A stretch of 64,000 nt of DNA from Rhizobiaceae bacterium (GTDB lineage Bacteria; Pseudomonadota; Alphaproteobacteria; Rhizobiales; Rhizobiaceae), in contig JAEPMD010000015.1 in assembly GCA_017644105.1 (NCBI GenBank), positions 1 through 64,000 of the forward strand, written 5' to 3'. The number at the start of each line of letters is the position of its first letter. Position 1 is the first letter of the stretch. Below are positions 45,604-53,904 of the stretch, piece by piece. The position numbers and the translations under genes were made by a program. Under the pieces are notes generated by a model. The model worked only from the letters and a program-made list of their open reading frames with translations, was not told the DNA's origin and ran no database searches.

Positions 45604-46785
45604 TTAACTCCAGTTTCTTTCAAGAAGCGGCAATGCAAAAGCAAGATCATTAATGAGCGTTTCAACTTTTTCAAATCCAATACTAAACCGTACTAACTGC
45701 CCATCTTCAGACCATGATCCCTCAACGCTCCGCATCGGTTTGACCGGAAGTACGAGACTTTCATAACCGCCCCAACTCACACCAATGGCAAAATGATGTA
45801 ACGCGTTGACAAAGGCTTCGATATTCTCGTCGCTACAAGGGTGGAAGACCACGCCAAACAAACCTGCAGCACCATCGAAATCGCGCTTCCAATTTTGATG
45901 TCCTTGGCAATCATCAAAGATCGGATGGAGGACTTTCTTGACCTCGTCACGCTTCGACAACCATTCACAAATCTCACGCGTGGATTGATCTACATGGCGC
46001 ATCCGCATTTCAATTGTCCGCAAGCCGCGGAGCGCCAAAAACACCTCCTGCCCGCCTATTTTATCTCCATAGGCGAAGACGCAGCTTCTGATCCGTTTGT
46101 GCATGTCCTCTTTGCCTGAGGCGATCACACCCATCATGCAATCCGAATGCCCGCTAATATGTTTGGATGCGGAATAAACCACAACATCAACACCGAGCGA
46201 TAGGGCGTTTAAAAGGATCGGACTGCCCCAAGTGCTGTCCAAAACAGTGACAATGTTTTTCTGCTTCGCGATCTCAGCAATCTGTTTGACATCAGGAAAC
46301 TCAAACGTGCCGGTGGCGGGTGTTTCAAACATCACAGCACAAGTTTCGCCTCGAATAAGCACTTCAAATTGTGCGATTTCCATCGGGTTAAAATACTCAA
46401 TCTCAACACCGCGCATTTTCAAAACAGCTTCGCAAAAATTCCGCGTATTGCCATAAACATTATCCGCTACCAAAAGATGGCTTCCCGGAAGCACCAAAGC
46501 ACTGAGCGTATGAGAAATGGCAGACACGCCAGATGATGTCAGCGTGACGCCGGCTGCACCTTCAAGCTTTGTAATAGTCTCTTCGAGCTGGAAACTGGCC
46601 GCATTGCCATATCGACCATAATATAATGTGCCGCTTTCATATCTCGCATCCCGCGCCTCTTCAAAGGCCGAAAGCGTATTGAACACCATTGTGGAACCAA
46701 GTTCGATAGGCGCATTGACGTGCCGCGCCTCATTTTTATCCGGCCTGCCCTCTGCGACCAAAAGGTCGCCAAATTTTGATCTCAT
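45604..46785 (-). CDS. PLP-dependent Cys/Met metabolism enzyme (cystathionine beta-lyase-like)
   Basis: A 393-residue enzyme of the Cys/Met gamma-family. YYGRYGNAASFQLEETI (residues 55-71), LTSSGVSAISHTLSALVLPGSHLLVADNVYGNTRNF, VTVLDSTWGSP and YSASKHISGHSDCMMGVI, with the PLP lysine in SASKH, support a C-S beta-lyase that gives homocysteine or a thiol, pyruvate and ammonia. Gamma-synthase activity cannot be excluded. It is divergent from the sulfoxide reductase gene and first in the leftward trio, so a role in organosulfur breakdown is more likely than biosynthesis (inference). Confidence 0.87.
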   Translation of the reverse strand: MRSKFGDLLVAEGRPDKNEARHVNAPIELGSTMVFNTLSAFEEARDARYESGTLYYGRYGNAASFQLEETITKLEGAAGVTLTSSGVSAISHTLSALVLPGSHLLVADNVYGNTRNFCEAVLKMRGVEIEYFNPMEIAQFEVLIRGETCAVMFETPATGTFEFPDVKQIAEIAKQKNIVTVLDSTWGSPILLNALSLGVDVVVYSASKHISGHSDCMMGVIASGKEDMHKRIRSCVFAYGDKIGGQEVFLALRGLRTIEMRMRHVDQSTREICEWLSKRDEVKKVLHPIFDDCQGHQNWKRDFDGAAGLFGVVFHPCSDENIEAFVNALHHFAIGVSWGGYESLVLPVKPMRSVEGSWSEDGQLVRFSIGFEKVETLINDLAFALPLLERNWS

Positions 46786-46806
46786 TTAAACTGCCCTGGG
46801 AAGTCA

Positions 46807-46874
46807 TTTATACCAATTGAGAGGATGACACGGCAAGCATATTGTGTCAATATATGGTATAAACGTTCTATATA
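46807..46874. promoter_or_regulatory. Divergent promoter region with TTTATACCA/TGGTATAAA repeat and 16-base shared element
   Basis: TTTATACCA (46807-46815) and its exact inverse TGGTATAAA (46855-46863) flank the 16-base element ATTGTGTCAATATATG (46841-46856), which also occurs exactly, in the opposite orientation, at 50461-50476 before the rhodanese gene. A TATATA at 46869-46874 could be the -10 of the reductase promoter. It is a candidate site for the IclR regulator. Confidence 0.65.
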
Positions 46875-46893
46875 CCAAAACAAGAAGAATGAG

Positions 46894-49200
46894 ATGACGA
46901 CGAACAAACATGCGCTGACCGCCAATCACTGGGGTGTTGGCGTAGCCCATATTGAAAATGGAAAACTAGTCAAGATTTCCCCTCATCCCGATGACCCAGC
47001 CAGCTCTCAGCTCAACGACAATGTTGCAAGCAGTTTAAATGGTTCAGCACGCGTTTTACATCCCAGCATTCGCAGATCATGGTTGTATAATGGCCCGGGT
47101 CGCGGCGACAAAGACCGCGGCCAGGATGAATTTGTCCGCGTGAGTTGGGAGAAAGCCAACAAGTTGATCGCAGCAGAAATCAATCGCGTTCGCGAGACAT
47201 ATTCCAACGAATCGATATTTGCCGGATCCTATGGCTGGGCGAGCGCCGGACGCTTTCATCACGCGCAAAGTCAGCTCAAACGCTTTTTAAATACCCAAGG
47301 TGGTTCGGTGAGTTCGGAGGGCAATTACAGCTATAATGCTGCCTTGGTTCTCATGCCCCATATTATGGAATCGTTTCGTGTGCAGGTCAGCAAAGCAACG
47401 CGCTGGTCAGTGATTGCAGAACATACAAAGCTGCTCGTCATGTTTGGCGGCATAGCCGAGCGCAACACTCAAATCAGCGATGGCGGCATTGCGCGCCACA
47501 GAATGGCGAGTGGCTTTAAAAAATGCGCGGATGCAGGTGTAAAATGTATCAATATCAGCCCGGTCAGAACCGATGCGAGCAAAACCTTAAAATCTGAATG
47601 GTTACCGCCAAAGCCGGGGTCTGACACCGCCATCATGATGGGTCTTGCCCACACATTGTTGACAGAAAATCTCCACGACAAGGCGTTTCTTGAAAAATAC
47701 ACCACGGGCTTTGAACACATCAGAGCTTATTTACTGGGTGAAAAAGATGGCATTGCAAAAGACGCCAACTGGGCCAGCATACAATCGGGTCTTGACGCAA
47801 ATCGCATCAAAGAGCGCGCTCGACAAATGGCAGCCTCCCGCACGATGATCAGCGTCGCAGCTGGTGTACAACGCACAGATTATGGTGAGCAACCGCTTTG
47901 GATGGCAGTGACACTCGCTTCAATGTTGGGGCAGATCGGCTTACCAGGCGGCGGTTATGTCATCGGCTATGGCGTGAACGGTAATATTGGCAATATGGAA
48001 CGGCTGTTCCGATGGGGTACCGTCCCGCAAGGACAAAACCCGATTAAGACTGCGGTCCCGGTTGCTCTGATAGCGGACCTCTCACTTCATCCAGGCAAGA
48101 GCTATAAATATAACGGTAGGCTCCATAAATTCCCGGACACGAAACTGGTCTGGTGGGCTGGCGGCAATCCGTTTCATCACCATCAAGATCTCAACCGATT
48201 ACACAGAGCTTTTCAAAAACCCGACACAATTATTGTCAATGAAGTCAATTGGACGGCGACCGCGAAACGTGCGGATATTGTTCTTCCGGTTGCTGCCGCT
48301 CATGAACGTTTGGATTTCGGCGGCGGAAAATCAGATAATGCACTTGTCCCCATGCCGATGGTAATCACCCCACCCGGTGAAGCGAAAACCGAATATGAGA
48401 TTTATTCCGGCATTGCGGAGCAGCTTGGCAATCAAGATGAGTTTACTGAAGGCAGATCAATATCTGACTGGCTCAAACATATTTGGCGGATCACACAAAA
48501 TAACGGCAAAGAACATAATATCGATCTGCCAGATTGGGACGAATTTATCCAAGGTGATGTGATCACCGTGCCAGACCCATCACCAAATCAGGTCTTCATG
48601 GCGGATTTTCGCGATGATCCAATCAAGAACCGACTTCCCACGCCATCTGGAAAAATCGAATTATACTCAGAAACCATTGCTTCCTTTAATCTCAAATCCT
48701 GCCCGGGTCATCCTACTTGGTTTGAACCCAGAGATGTTGCTGCGGGCAGAGGTGAAACTTATCCTTTATATCTTCTATCTGGTCAGCCAAAAACACGATT
48801 GCATAGCCAGCTTGATAATGGGGACTACAGCAAAAGCCATAAAATTAAAGACCGCGAACCTGTGCTCATCAACCCGATTGATGCAAAGAAACGCGGCATT
48901 GAACATGGCGACATCGTAGAATTGTTCAATGATCGCGGACGATGTCTTGCAGGTGCAAAGGTTACAGATGAAATCGCGCAAGGATGCATATTCCTATGGA
49001 CCGGCGCATGGCTTGATCAGGACTTTAATGCACCACAAAACCGGGACAACCATGGCAATCCAAATGTATTGACCCATGACGAGCGAACTTCAAGCTTGTC
49101 CCAATCACCTGCTTCCCATTCAGCCTTGGTGGATGTTCAGCTATACACGGAAAAATTGCCAAAAATCCGCGCGCATGAACCTCCAAGCTTTCGAAAGTGA
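46894..49200 (+). CDS. Molybdopterin sulfoxide reductase (BisC/DMSO-TMAO reductase type)
   Basis: About 768 residues. ANHWGVGVAHIENGKLVKISPHP at the N-terminus, SYGWASAGRFHHAQSQLKRFLN, EGNYSYNAALVLMPHI (with the serine that ligates molybdenum), and the C-terminal cofactor domain (GDIVELFNDRGRCLAGAKVTDEI) match the DMSO/TMAO/biotin sulfoxide reductase family. No Tat signal and no Fe-S cysteines, so it is probably a cytoplasmic single-subunit enzyme like BisC, reducing methionine or biotin sulfoxide. The earlier in-frame start (46825) would run through the promoter elements; ATG 46894 is preferred. Confidence 0.9.
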   Translation: MTTNKHALTANHWGVGVAHIENGKLVKISPHPDDPASSQLNDNVASSLNGSARVLHPSIRRSWLYNGPGRGDKDRGQDEFVRVSWEKANKLIAAEINRVRETYSNESIFAGSYGWASAGRFHHAQSQLKRFLNTQGGSVSSEGNYSYNAALVLMPHIMESFRVQVSKATRWSVIAEHTKLLVMFGGIAERNTQISDGGIARHRMASGFKKCADAGVKCINISPVRTDASKTLKSEWLPPKPGSDTAIMMGLAHTLLTENLHDKAFLEKYTTGFEHIRAYLLGEKDGIAKDANWASIQSGLDANRIKERARQMAASRTMISVAAGVQRTDYGEQPLWMAVTLASMLGQIGLPGGGYVIGYGVNGNIGNMERLFRWGTVPQGQNPIKTAVPVALIADLSLHPGKSYKYNGRLHKFPDTKLVWWAGGNPFHHHQDLNRLHRAFQKPDTIIVNEVNWTATAKRADIVLPVAAAHERLDFGGGKSDNALVPMPMVITPPGEAKTEYEIYSGIAEQLGNQDEFTEGRSISDWLKHIWRITQNNGKEHNIDLPDWDEFIQGDVITVPDPSPNQVFMADFRDDPIKNRLPTPSGKIELYSETIASFNLKSCPGHPTWFEPRDVAAGRGETYPLYLLSGQPKTRLHSQLDNGDYSKSHKIKDREPVLINPIDAKKRGIEHGDIVELFNDRGRCLAGAKVTDEIAQGCIFLWTGAWLDQDFNAPQNRDNHGNPNVLTHDERTSSLSQSPASHSALVDVQLYTEKLPKIRAHEPPSFRK

Positions 49201-49252
49201 GGGATATTTGCTAAGAGGATTTCTAAAATCACAATAATAGAGATCAGAGCGC

Positions 49253-50023
49253 ATGAAAAAAGACGAAATTAAGGAACCCAAAGTCGATTCTACATTGTCC
49301 AAGGGCTTGTTAATTTTGGAAGTTTTGACAAAATCTCACAAAGGCAAAGGCGTGACCGAGCTTTCCAGAGAGCTGGGATTAACAAAGTCAAACACATTTC
49401 GCCTGCTTCAAACGCTCACCACATTGGGTTACGTCAAAAACGGCCCGGATAAACTCTATTCTGCAACATTGAAGACCTGGCAAATTGGCCGCTTATCGCT
49501 TGATAATCTGAACTTGCGAGAGCTTGCTGCTCCCGAAATGGATTTCCTTGCCAAAGAAACAGGCGAGACGATTTATTTAGCCGTGCCGGAAAGCTTTGCT
49601 GTCGTTTATATTGATAAGATCGACAGCTCCAAGCCCATCCGCACTTGGAACCCCATTGGCGGAACTGCGCCGCTTCATTGTGTTGGAACCGGCAAAGCAA
49701 TCCTTGCGGTCAATTATTCTGACTTGCGCGAAGGTATTACGGACCGCTTGGATAGTTTCACCGATAAGACCATCACCGACATGAAAGCGCTTGATGAGAA
49801 TATCGAACTCACGCTGAAAAATTCATATGCCTATGACACAGGCGAATTCCGCGAAAATATCTTAAGCTTTGGTGCCGCGATCACCATGCCAGATGGCAAA
49901 GCAATCGCTGCACTTGGGATCTCAGTTCCGGATTTTAATTTCAACGATGGCGATGAAAAACGCCTTGGCTCGCTGGTTGCTCATGCGGCTGAAAGTGTCA
50001 CGCGCAAACTATCCCGCTCTTAA
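49253..50023 (+). CDS. IclR-family transcriptional regulator
   Basis: A 256-residue IclR protein: winged helix (about residues 12-70, TLSKGLLILEVLTKSHKGKGVTELSRELGLTKSNTFRLLQTL) and a C-terminal GAF-like effector domain (LAVPESFAVVYIDKIDSSKPIRTWNPIGGTAPLHCVGTGKAILA). It lies 52 bases after the sulfoxide reductase gene and is convergent with the rhodanese gene. Both of those genes have the same 16-base element in their promoters, so this protein is the natural candidate to bind it. Confidence 0.9.
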   Translation: MKKDEIKEPKVDSTLSKGLLILEVLTKSHKGKGVTELSRELGLTKSNTFRLLQTLTTLGYVKNGPDKLYSATLKTWQIGRLSLDNLNLRELAAPEMDFLAKETGETIYLAVPESFAVVYIDKIDSSKPIRTWNPIGGTAPLHCVGTGKAILAVNYSDLREGITDRLDSFTDKTITDMKALDENIELTLKNSYAYDTGEFRENILSFGAAITMPDGKAIAALGISVPDFNFNDGDEKRLGSLVAHAAESVTRKLSRS

Positions 50024-50028
50024 GAAAA

Positions 50029-50427
50029 TCACTTTTTCTCGACCGGCTCAATTGGGCCACCCGCCTTTTCCCAGGATGAAAATCCATCCTTAAGATGCGC
50101 CGTTTCAAAGCCCATATCCTGCAATGTTGCAGCTGTTAAAGCTGAACGCCAACCTGATGCGCAATGCAGGACATATTTTTTATCGTCGCCAAACACCTCT
50201 TTATAATAAGGGCTTTCAGGGTCCACCCAAAATTCAAGCATGCCACGCGGTGCATGCACACTGCCGGGAATAGCTCCAGTGCGCTGTCTTTCTCTGATAT
50301 CTCGAATATCTACGATCACCACATCGGGATCTCCCACCATTTCAATAAGCTTATCTGTATCGATTTCTTCGATGCGTTTTCGTGCATTGCTGACCATCTC
50401 AGCAGAACTAATTTTCAATTTTTTCAT
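50029..50427 (-). CDS. Rhodanese-like sulfurtransferase
   Basis: A single-domain rhodanese of about 132 residues. DPDVVIVDIRDIRERQRTGAIPGSVHAPRGMLEFWVDP and the active-site loop YVLHCASGWRSALTAATLQDMGF, with the persulfide-carrying Cys in CASGWR, are characteristic. It transfers sulfane sulfur between thiols or cyanide. The ATG at 50427 is preferred over 50454, which lies in the promoter region. It is controlled by a promoter that shares its 16-base element with the sulfoxide reductase. Confidence 0.88.
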   Translation of the reverse strand: MKKLKISSAEMVSNARKRIEEIDTDKLIEMVGDPDVVIVDIRDIRERQRTGAIPGSVHAPRGMLEFWVDPESPYYKEVFGDDKKYVLHCASGWRSALTAATLQDMGFETAHLKDGFSSWEKAGGPIEPVEKK

Positions 50428-50460
50428 GTCATATTGTTCCGTTATATAAAACACTTATTT

Positions 50461-50476
50461 CATATATTGACACAAT
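50461..50476 (-). promoter_or_regulatory. Second copy of the 16-base element (CATATATTGACACAAT on + strand)
   Basis: Read leftward this is ATTGTGTCAATATATG, identical to 46841-46856. The following bases also align (14 of 20), including TATATA-like sequence at the same distance, so the two promoters appear built alike. It lies 34 bases upstream of the rhodanese start. Confidence 0.65.
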
Positions 50477-50528
50477 TACCTTGATGATGCAACAATGAGA
50501 TCAAATGAAAAATCATAGACCAAGGTAA
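50476..50528. promoter_or_regulatory. Inverted repeat TTACCTTG / CAAGGTAA before the hydantoinase operon
   Basis: Perfect 8-base arms at 50476-50483 and 50521-50528; the right arm lies just before the FAD oxidase start and overlaps its ribosome site. It may be an operator or a 5' leader hairpin that covers the start. Confidence 0.4.
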
Positions 50529-50533
50529 AATGG

Positions 50534-51808
50534 ATGTCTGAAACTCAACCAATGTCTTTATGGGATGCATCTGCTCAAGAAGCAGATTACCAAAAGGAGT
50601 TTGACGGAGATGTTTGTGTTGATGTCGCCATTGTTGGGGGTGGTTTTACAGGTCTATCCACCGCCCTTCACTGCGCACAAAAAGGTTTAAAGGCGCATGT
50701 GCTTGAAGCTCAGCATATCGGGTTTGGTGGTTCAGGGCGAAATGTCGGCTTGGTCAATGCAGGCATCTGGCTGCCGCCGCAAAAGGTGCGCCAACAACTT
50801 GGCGAAGCCACGGGCAGTAAGTTTGTACAGACCCTAGGTGAAGCACCTGAATATGTGTTTTCACTCATCGAGCAAAATCAGATCCAATGTGAAGTCACCA
50901 AAACTGGCACCATCCACGCCGCACATTCACCGTCAGGCTTTAAAGACCTAGAAGGGCGAACAAAGGAATGGCATCGATTGGGCCAACCGGTCGAATTGCT
51001 CGATCGCAATCAAGCGTCCAAATTGATCGGATCCGATGCCTTTTATGGCGGTCTGGTGGATAAACGCGCCGGCACCATTAATCCAATGGGATACTGCCGC
51101 GGACTGGCGCGCGTTGCACTCTCCCAAGGCGCATCCATCTCAACCGGGGTAACTGCGAAAGCTCTCAAAAAATCATCCGGCAAGTGGACCATAAGAACAG
51201 ATCGCGGAACCGTTACTGCGAATTCCGTCATATTGGGCACGAACGCCTATACCGATGATTTATTCCCCGATCTAAAGCGCACATTCACAATGATCCATTA
51301 TTTCCAGCTTGCAACAAAACCGCTTGGTGCCGATGCAGCGCATATCCTGCCCGATCGCCAGGGCTTGTGGGACACGGGTCAAATCATGTTCAGCATCCGC
51401 AGAGATGCATTTGACCGATTAATTATCGGAAGCATGGGCATTATTGTCGGCGTTAAACATAAAGGCCTCTCTCAACGCTGGGCACGCAAACAAATCGCAC
51501 GACTTTTCCCAAGCCTTGGTCCGGTTGAATTTGAAGAAGCCTGGCATGGCCAGATCGCCATGACGCCAGATCATCTGCCGCGCATTTATGAACTGGATGA
51601 CGGGCTCTATACGCCCATTGGCTATAACGGACGTGGCATTACCACGGGCACAATATTTGGCCGAGCCATGGCGGATCTACTGACCGGTTCAGACGTTCAA
51701 AATCTGCCACTGCCGATCACCAAATTATCAACTGTTAAATCGGCGCCTTTTATGTCGCGCCTATATCAAACAGCGTTTACCGCAAATCAAATACTCAAGA
51801 GCATCTAA
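50534..51808 (+). CDS. FAD-dependent amine/amino acid oxidoreductase (DAO superfamily)
   Basis: A 424-residue flavoprotein. DVAIVGGGFTGLSTALHCAQKGLKAHVLEAQHIGFGGSGRNVGLVNAG (residues 31-78) is the FAD-binding region, closest to gamma-glutamylputrescine oxidase/PuuB-type enzymes; EAWHGQIAMTPDHLPRIYEL and IGYNGRGITTGTIFGRAMADLL are the C-terminal signature. It oxidises an amine or amino acid; the substrate is unknown. It is the first gene of a seven-gene operon with hydantoinase subunits, an SDR and an acyl-CoA ligase. Confidence 0.87.
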   Translation: MSETQPMSLWDASAQEADYQKEFDGDVCVDVAIVGGGFTGLSTALHCAQKGLKAHVLEAQHIGFGGSGRNVGLVNAGIWLPPQKVRQQLGEATGSKFVQTLGEAPEYVFSLIEQNQIQCEVTKTGTIHAAHSPSGFKDLEGRTKEWHRLGQPVELLDRNQASKLIGSDAFYGGLVDKRAGTINPMGYCRGLARVALSQGASISTGVTAKALKKSSGKWTIRTDRGTVTANSVILGTNAYTDDLFPDLKRTFTMIHYFQLATKPLGADAAHILPDRQGLWDTGQIMFSIRRDAFDRLIIGSMGIIVGVKHKGLSQRWARKQIARLFPSLGPVEFEEAWHGQIAMTPDHLPRIYELDDGLYTPIGYNGRGITTGTIFGRAMADLLTGSDVQNLPLPITKLSTVKSAPFMSRLYQTAFTANQILKSI

Positions 51809-51813
51809 CCCAA

Positions 51814-53904
51814 ATGACGACCACAAATTCCATACGCGTCGGTGTTGATATCGGTGGCACATTCACCGATATCGCACTTGAACATTCAAAAGGTTTATCG
51901 ACGTGCAAAGTCTTGACCAATTATAGCCAGCCAGAACAAGCCATCTTGGACGGTATCGCCAAAGCCGCCGAACAAGCCAATATCGATCTTGGCAGCATTG
52001 AACAGGTTATCCACGGCACGACGCTCGTCACAAATTCACTCATTGAACGACGTGGCGCTAAGCTTGCTTTCATTACAACGGAAGGTTTTCGTGACGTTAT
52101 TGAAATGCACTCTGAAAATCGTTTTGAACAATATGATCTTAATCTTGAACTTCCCAAGCCACTCGTTGAACGCAAAGATCGCTTCACATTAAATGAACGC
52201 ATGGGACCGGATGGCAATGTTCTACTGCCCCTTGATCAGAGCGAAGTTAATGGCCTTGTTCAAAAGATTATCGATGGCGGCTATGAAGCCGTCGCTATTG
52301 GTTTCATGCATGCTTATGCCAATGATACCCATGAAAAACAGGTAGAAGCAGCTTTGCGAAAAGTATCACCTGATCTTTCGATTTCAATTTCATCTGTGAT
52401 CTCGCCGCAAATGCGCGAATTACCACGCTTTAACACGGTCATTGCCAACGCCTATGTCCAGCCACAAGTCGCTGACTATCTTGGCAGATTGGTTCAGCGC
52501 TTAAGAGATTCAGGTATGACTGCACCCGTCTTCATGCTCCATTCCGGCGGTGGCTTAATCGCTGTTGAAACCGCAGCACAACAACCGGTTAGACTTTTGG
52601 AATCAGGTCCAGCTGGCGGTGCAATTTTTGCAGCTGACTATGCGCGTGCTTTTGGTTTGAACAAAGTCTTATCCTTCGACATGGGTGGCACAACAGCTAA
52701 GATTTGTCTCATCGAAGACGGCACGCCCAAAACAGCCAATACATTTGAAGTTGCCCGCACCTATCGCTTTAAAAAAGGCTCGGGCATGACGGTCTCCACC
52801 CCTGTGGTCGAAATGGTAGAGATCGGTGCGGGTGGCGGTTCAATTGCTTCAATTGATCATATGGATCGCATCCAGGTTGGTCCGCGCTCTGCGGCATCTG
52901 AACCAGGTCCTGCATGTTATCAACGCGGTGGTGCTGAACCAACAGTAACCGACGCTAATCTAAAGCTTGGTCGCTTGGACCCGGATAACTTTGCCGGCGG
53001 TGCAATCCCATTATCTACAGATGCTTCAACACAAGCGATAACCGAAAAGCTTGCATCAAAAATCAATCTTGATCCGCAAGATGCCGCCTTCGGCGTGACT
53101 GAAATGGTAGATGAAAACATGGCCAATGCCGCTCGCGTACACACCGTTGAAAATGGTCGAGACATTGAACATTTTACAATGATTGCCTTTGGTGGCGGAG
53201 CCCCGCTGCACGCATGTCGCCTTTGCGAAAAACTCAATATTCAAGCGCTGATCATTCCTCCCGGCGCGGGCGTGGGTTCTGCCATCGGATTTTTAAAAGC
53301 TCCTGTGAGCTATGAAGCATCAAAAGGTTTGTTCCAACGTTTGGATCAATTCAACCCCGATGCGTTAAATAACGAACTTAAAAACCTTGAAGACGAAGCT
53401 TTGGCCTTCGTTAAAGAGGGAGCAAAAGGCGCAAAACTGCAAACGCAATTAACCGCCTTTATGCGTTATTCGGGTCAAGGTTGGGAAATCCCTGTGCTGC
53501 TTGAATTCAAAGAATTTTCAAGTGCAGATCGCGATGATATCCAATCCAAATTTGAAGCCTGTTACGAAACACTCTTCGGTCGAACCATCGAGGGTTTGGC
53601 GATTGAAATCACCAATTGGTCTGTCGTTGTTGCAACAGTTCTGCTGCAGGTTGATCAAGTTGACATGTTTAAGTCTGGATCTGATGCCACACCCAAACGA
53701 AGCCGATCATTTTACGATGCGGCCTTGCGACAAATGGTGGACGCTCAAGAAGTAGAGCGCAGCGAAATGCGCCCTGGCATGATTGTAGATGGCCCTGCCA
53801 TAATCATCGAAACAGAAACGTCGACAATCGTTACATCCGCCTATTCCGCCATCGGTCAAGCCGATGGAAGTTTGCTCTTGCTGCGCAAAGGAGAAGCCAA
53901 ATGA
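51814..53904 (+). CDS. Hydantoinase/oxoprolinase subunit A (HyuA family)
   Basis: A 696-residue protein of the ATP-dependent N-methylhydantoinase/oxoprolinase A family. VGVDIGGTFTDIALEH (residues 8-23) is the phosphate-binding motif of the sugar-kinase/actin-like fold; HGTTLVTNSLIERRGAKLAFITTEGF, LSFDMGGTTAKICLIEDG and IGAGGGSIASID are further ATP-site motifs. It pairs with the B subunit next to it to open a cyclic amide with ATP. Whether the substrate is a hydantoin, oxoproline or acetophenone-type ring is not determined. Confidence 0.92.
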   Translation: MTTTNSIRVGVDIGGTFTDIALEHSKGLSTCKVLTNYSQPEQAILDGIAKAAEQANIDLGSIEQVIHGTTLVTNSLIERRGAKLAFITTEGFRDVIEMHSENRFEQYDLNLELPKPLVERKDRFTLNERMGPDGNVLLPLDQSEVNGLVQKIIDGGYEAVAIGFMHAYANDTHEKQVEAALRKVSPDLSISISSVISPQMRELPRFNTVIANAYVQPQVADYLGRLVQRLRDSGMTAPVFMLHSGGGLIAVETAAQQPVRLLESGPAGGAIFAADYARAFGLNKVLSFDMGGTTAKICLIEDGTPKTANTFEVARTYRFKKGSGMTVSTPVVEMVEIGAGGGSIASIDHMDRIQVGPRSAASEPGPACYQRGGAEPTVTDANLKLGRLDPDNFAGGAIPLSTDASTQAITEKLASKINLDPQDAAFGVTEMVDENMANAARVHTVENGRDIEHFTMIAFGGGAPLHACRLCEKLNIQALIIPPGAGVGSAIGFLKAPVSYEASKGLFQRLDQFNPDALNNELKNLEDEALAFVKEGAKGAKLQTQLTAFMRYSGQGWEIPVLLEFKEFSSADRDDIQSKFEACYETLFGRTIEGLAIEITNWSVVVATVLLQVDQVDMFKSGSDATPKRSRSFYDAALRQMVDAQEVERSEMRPGMIVDGPAIIIETETSTIVTSAYSAIGQADGSLLLLRKGEAK

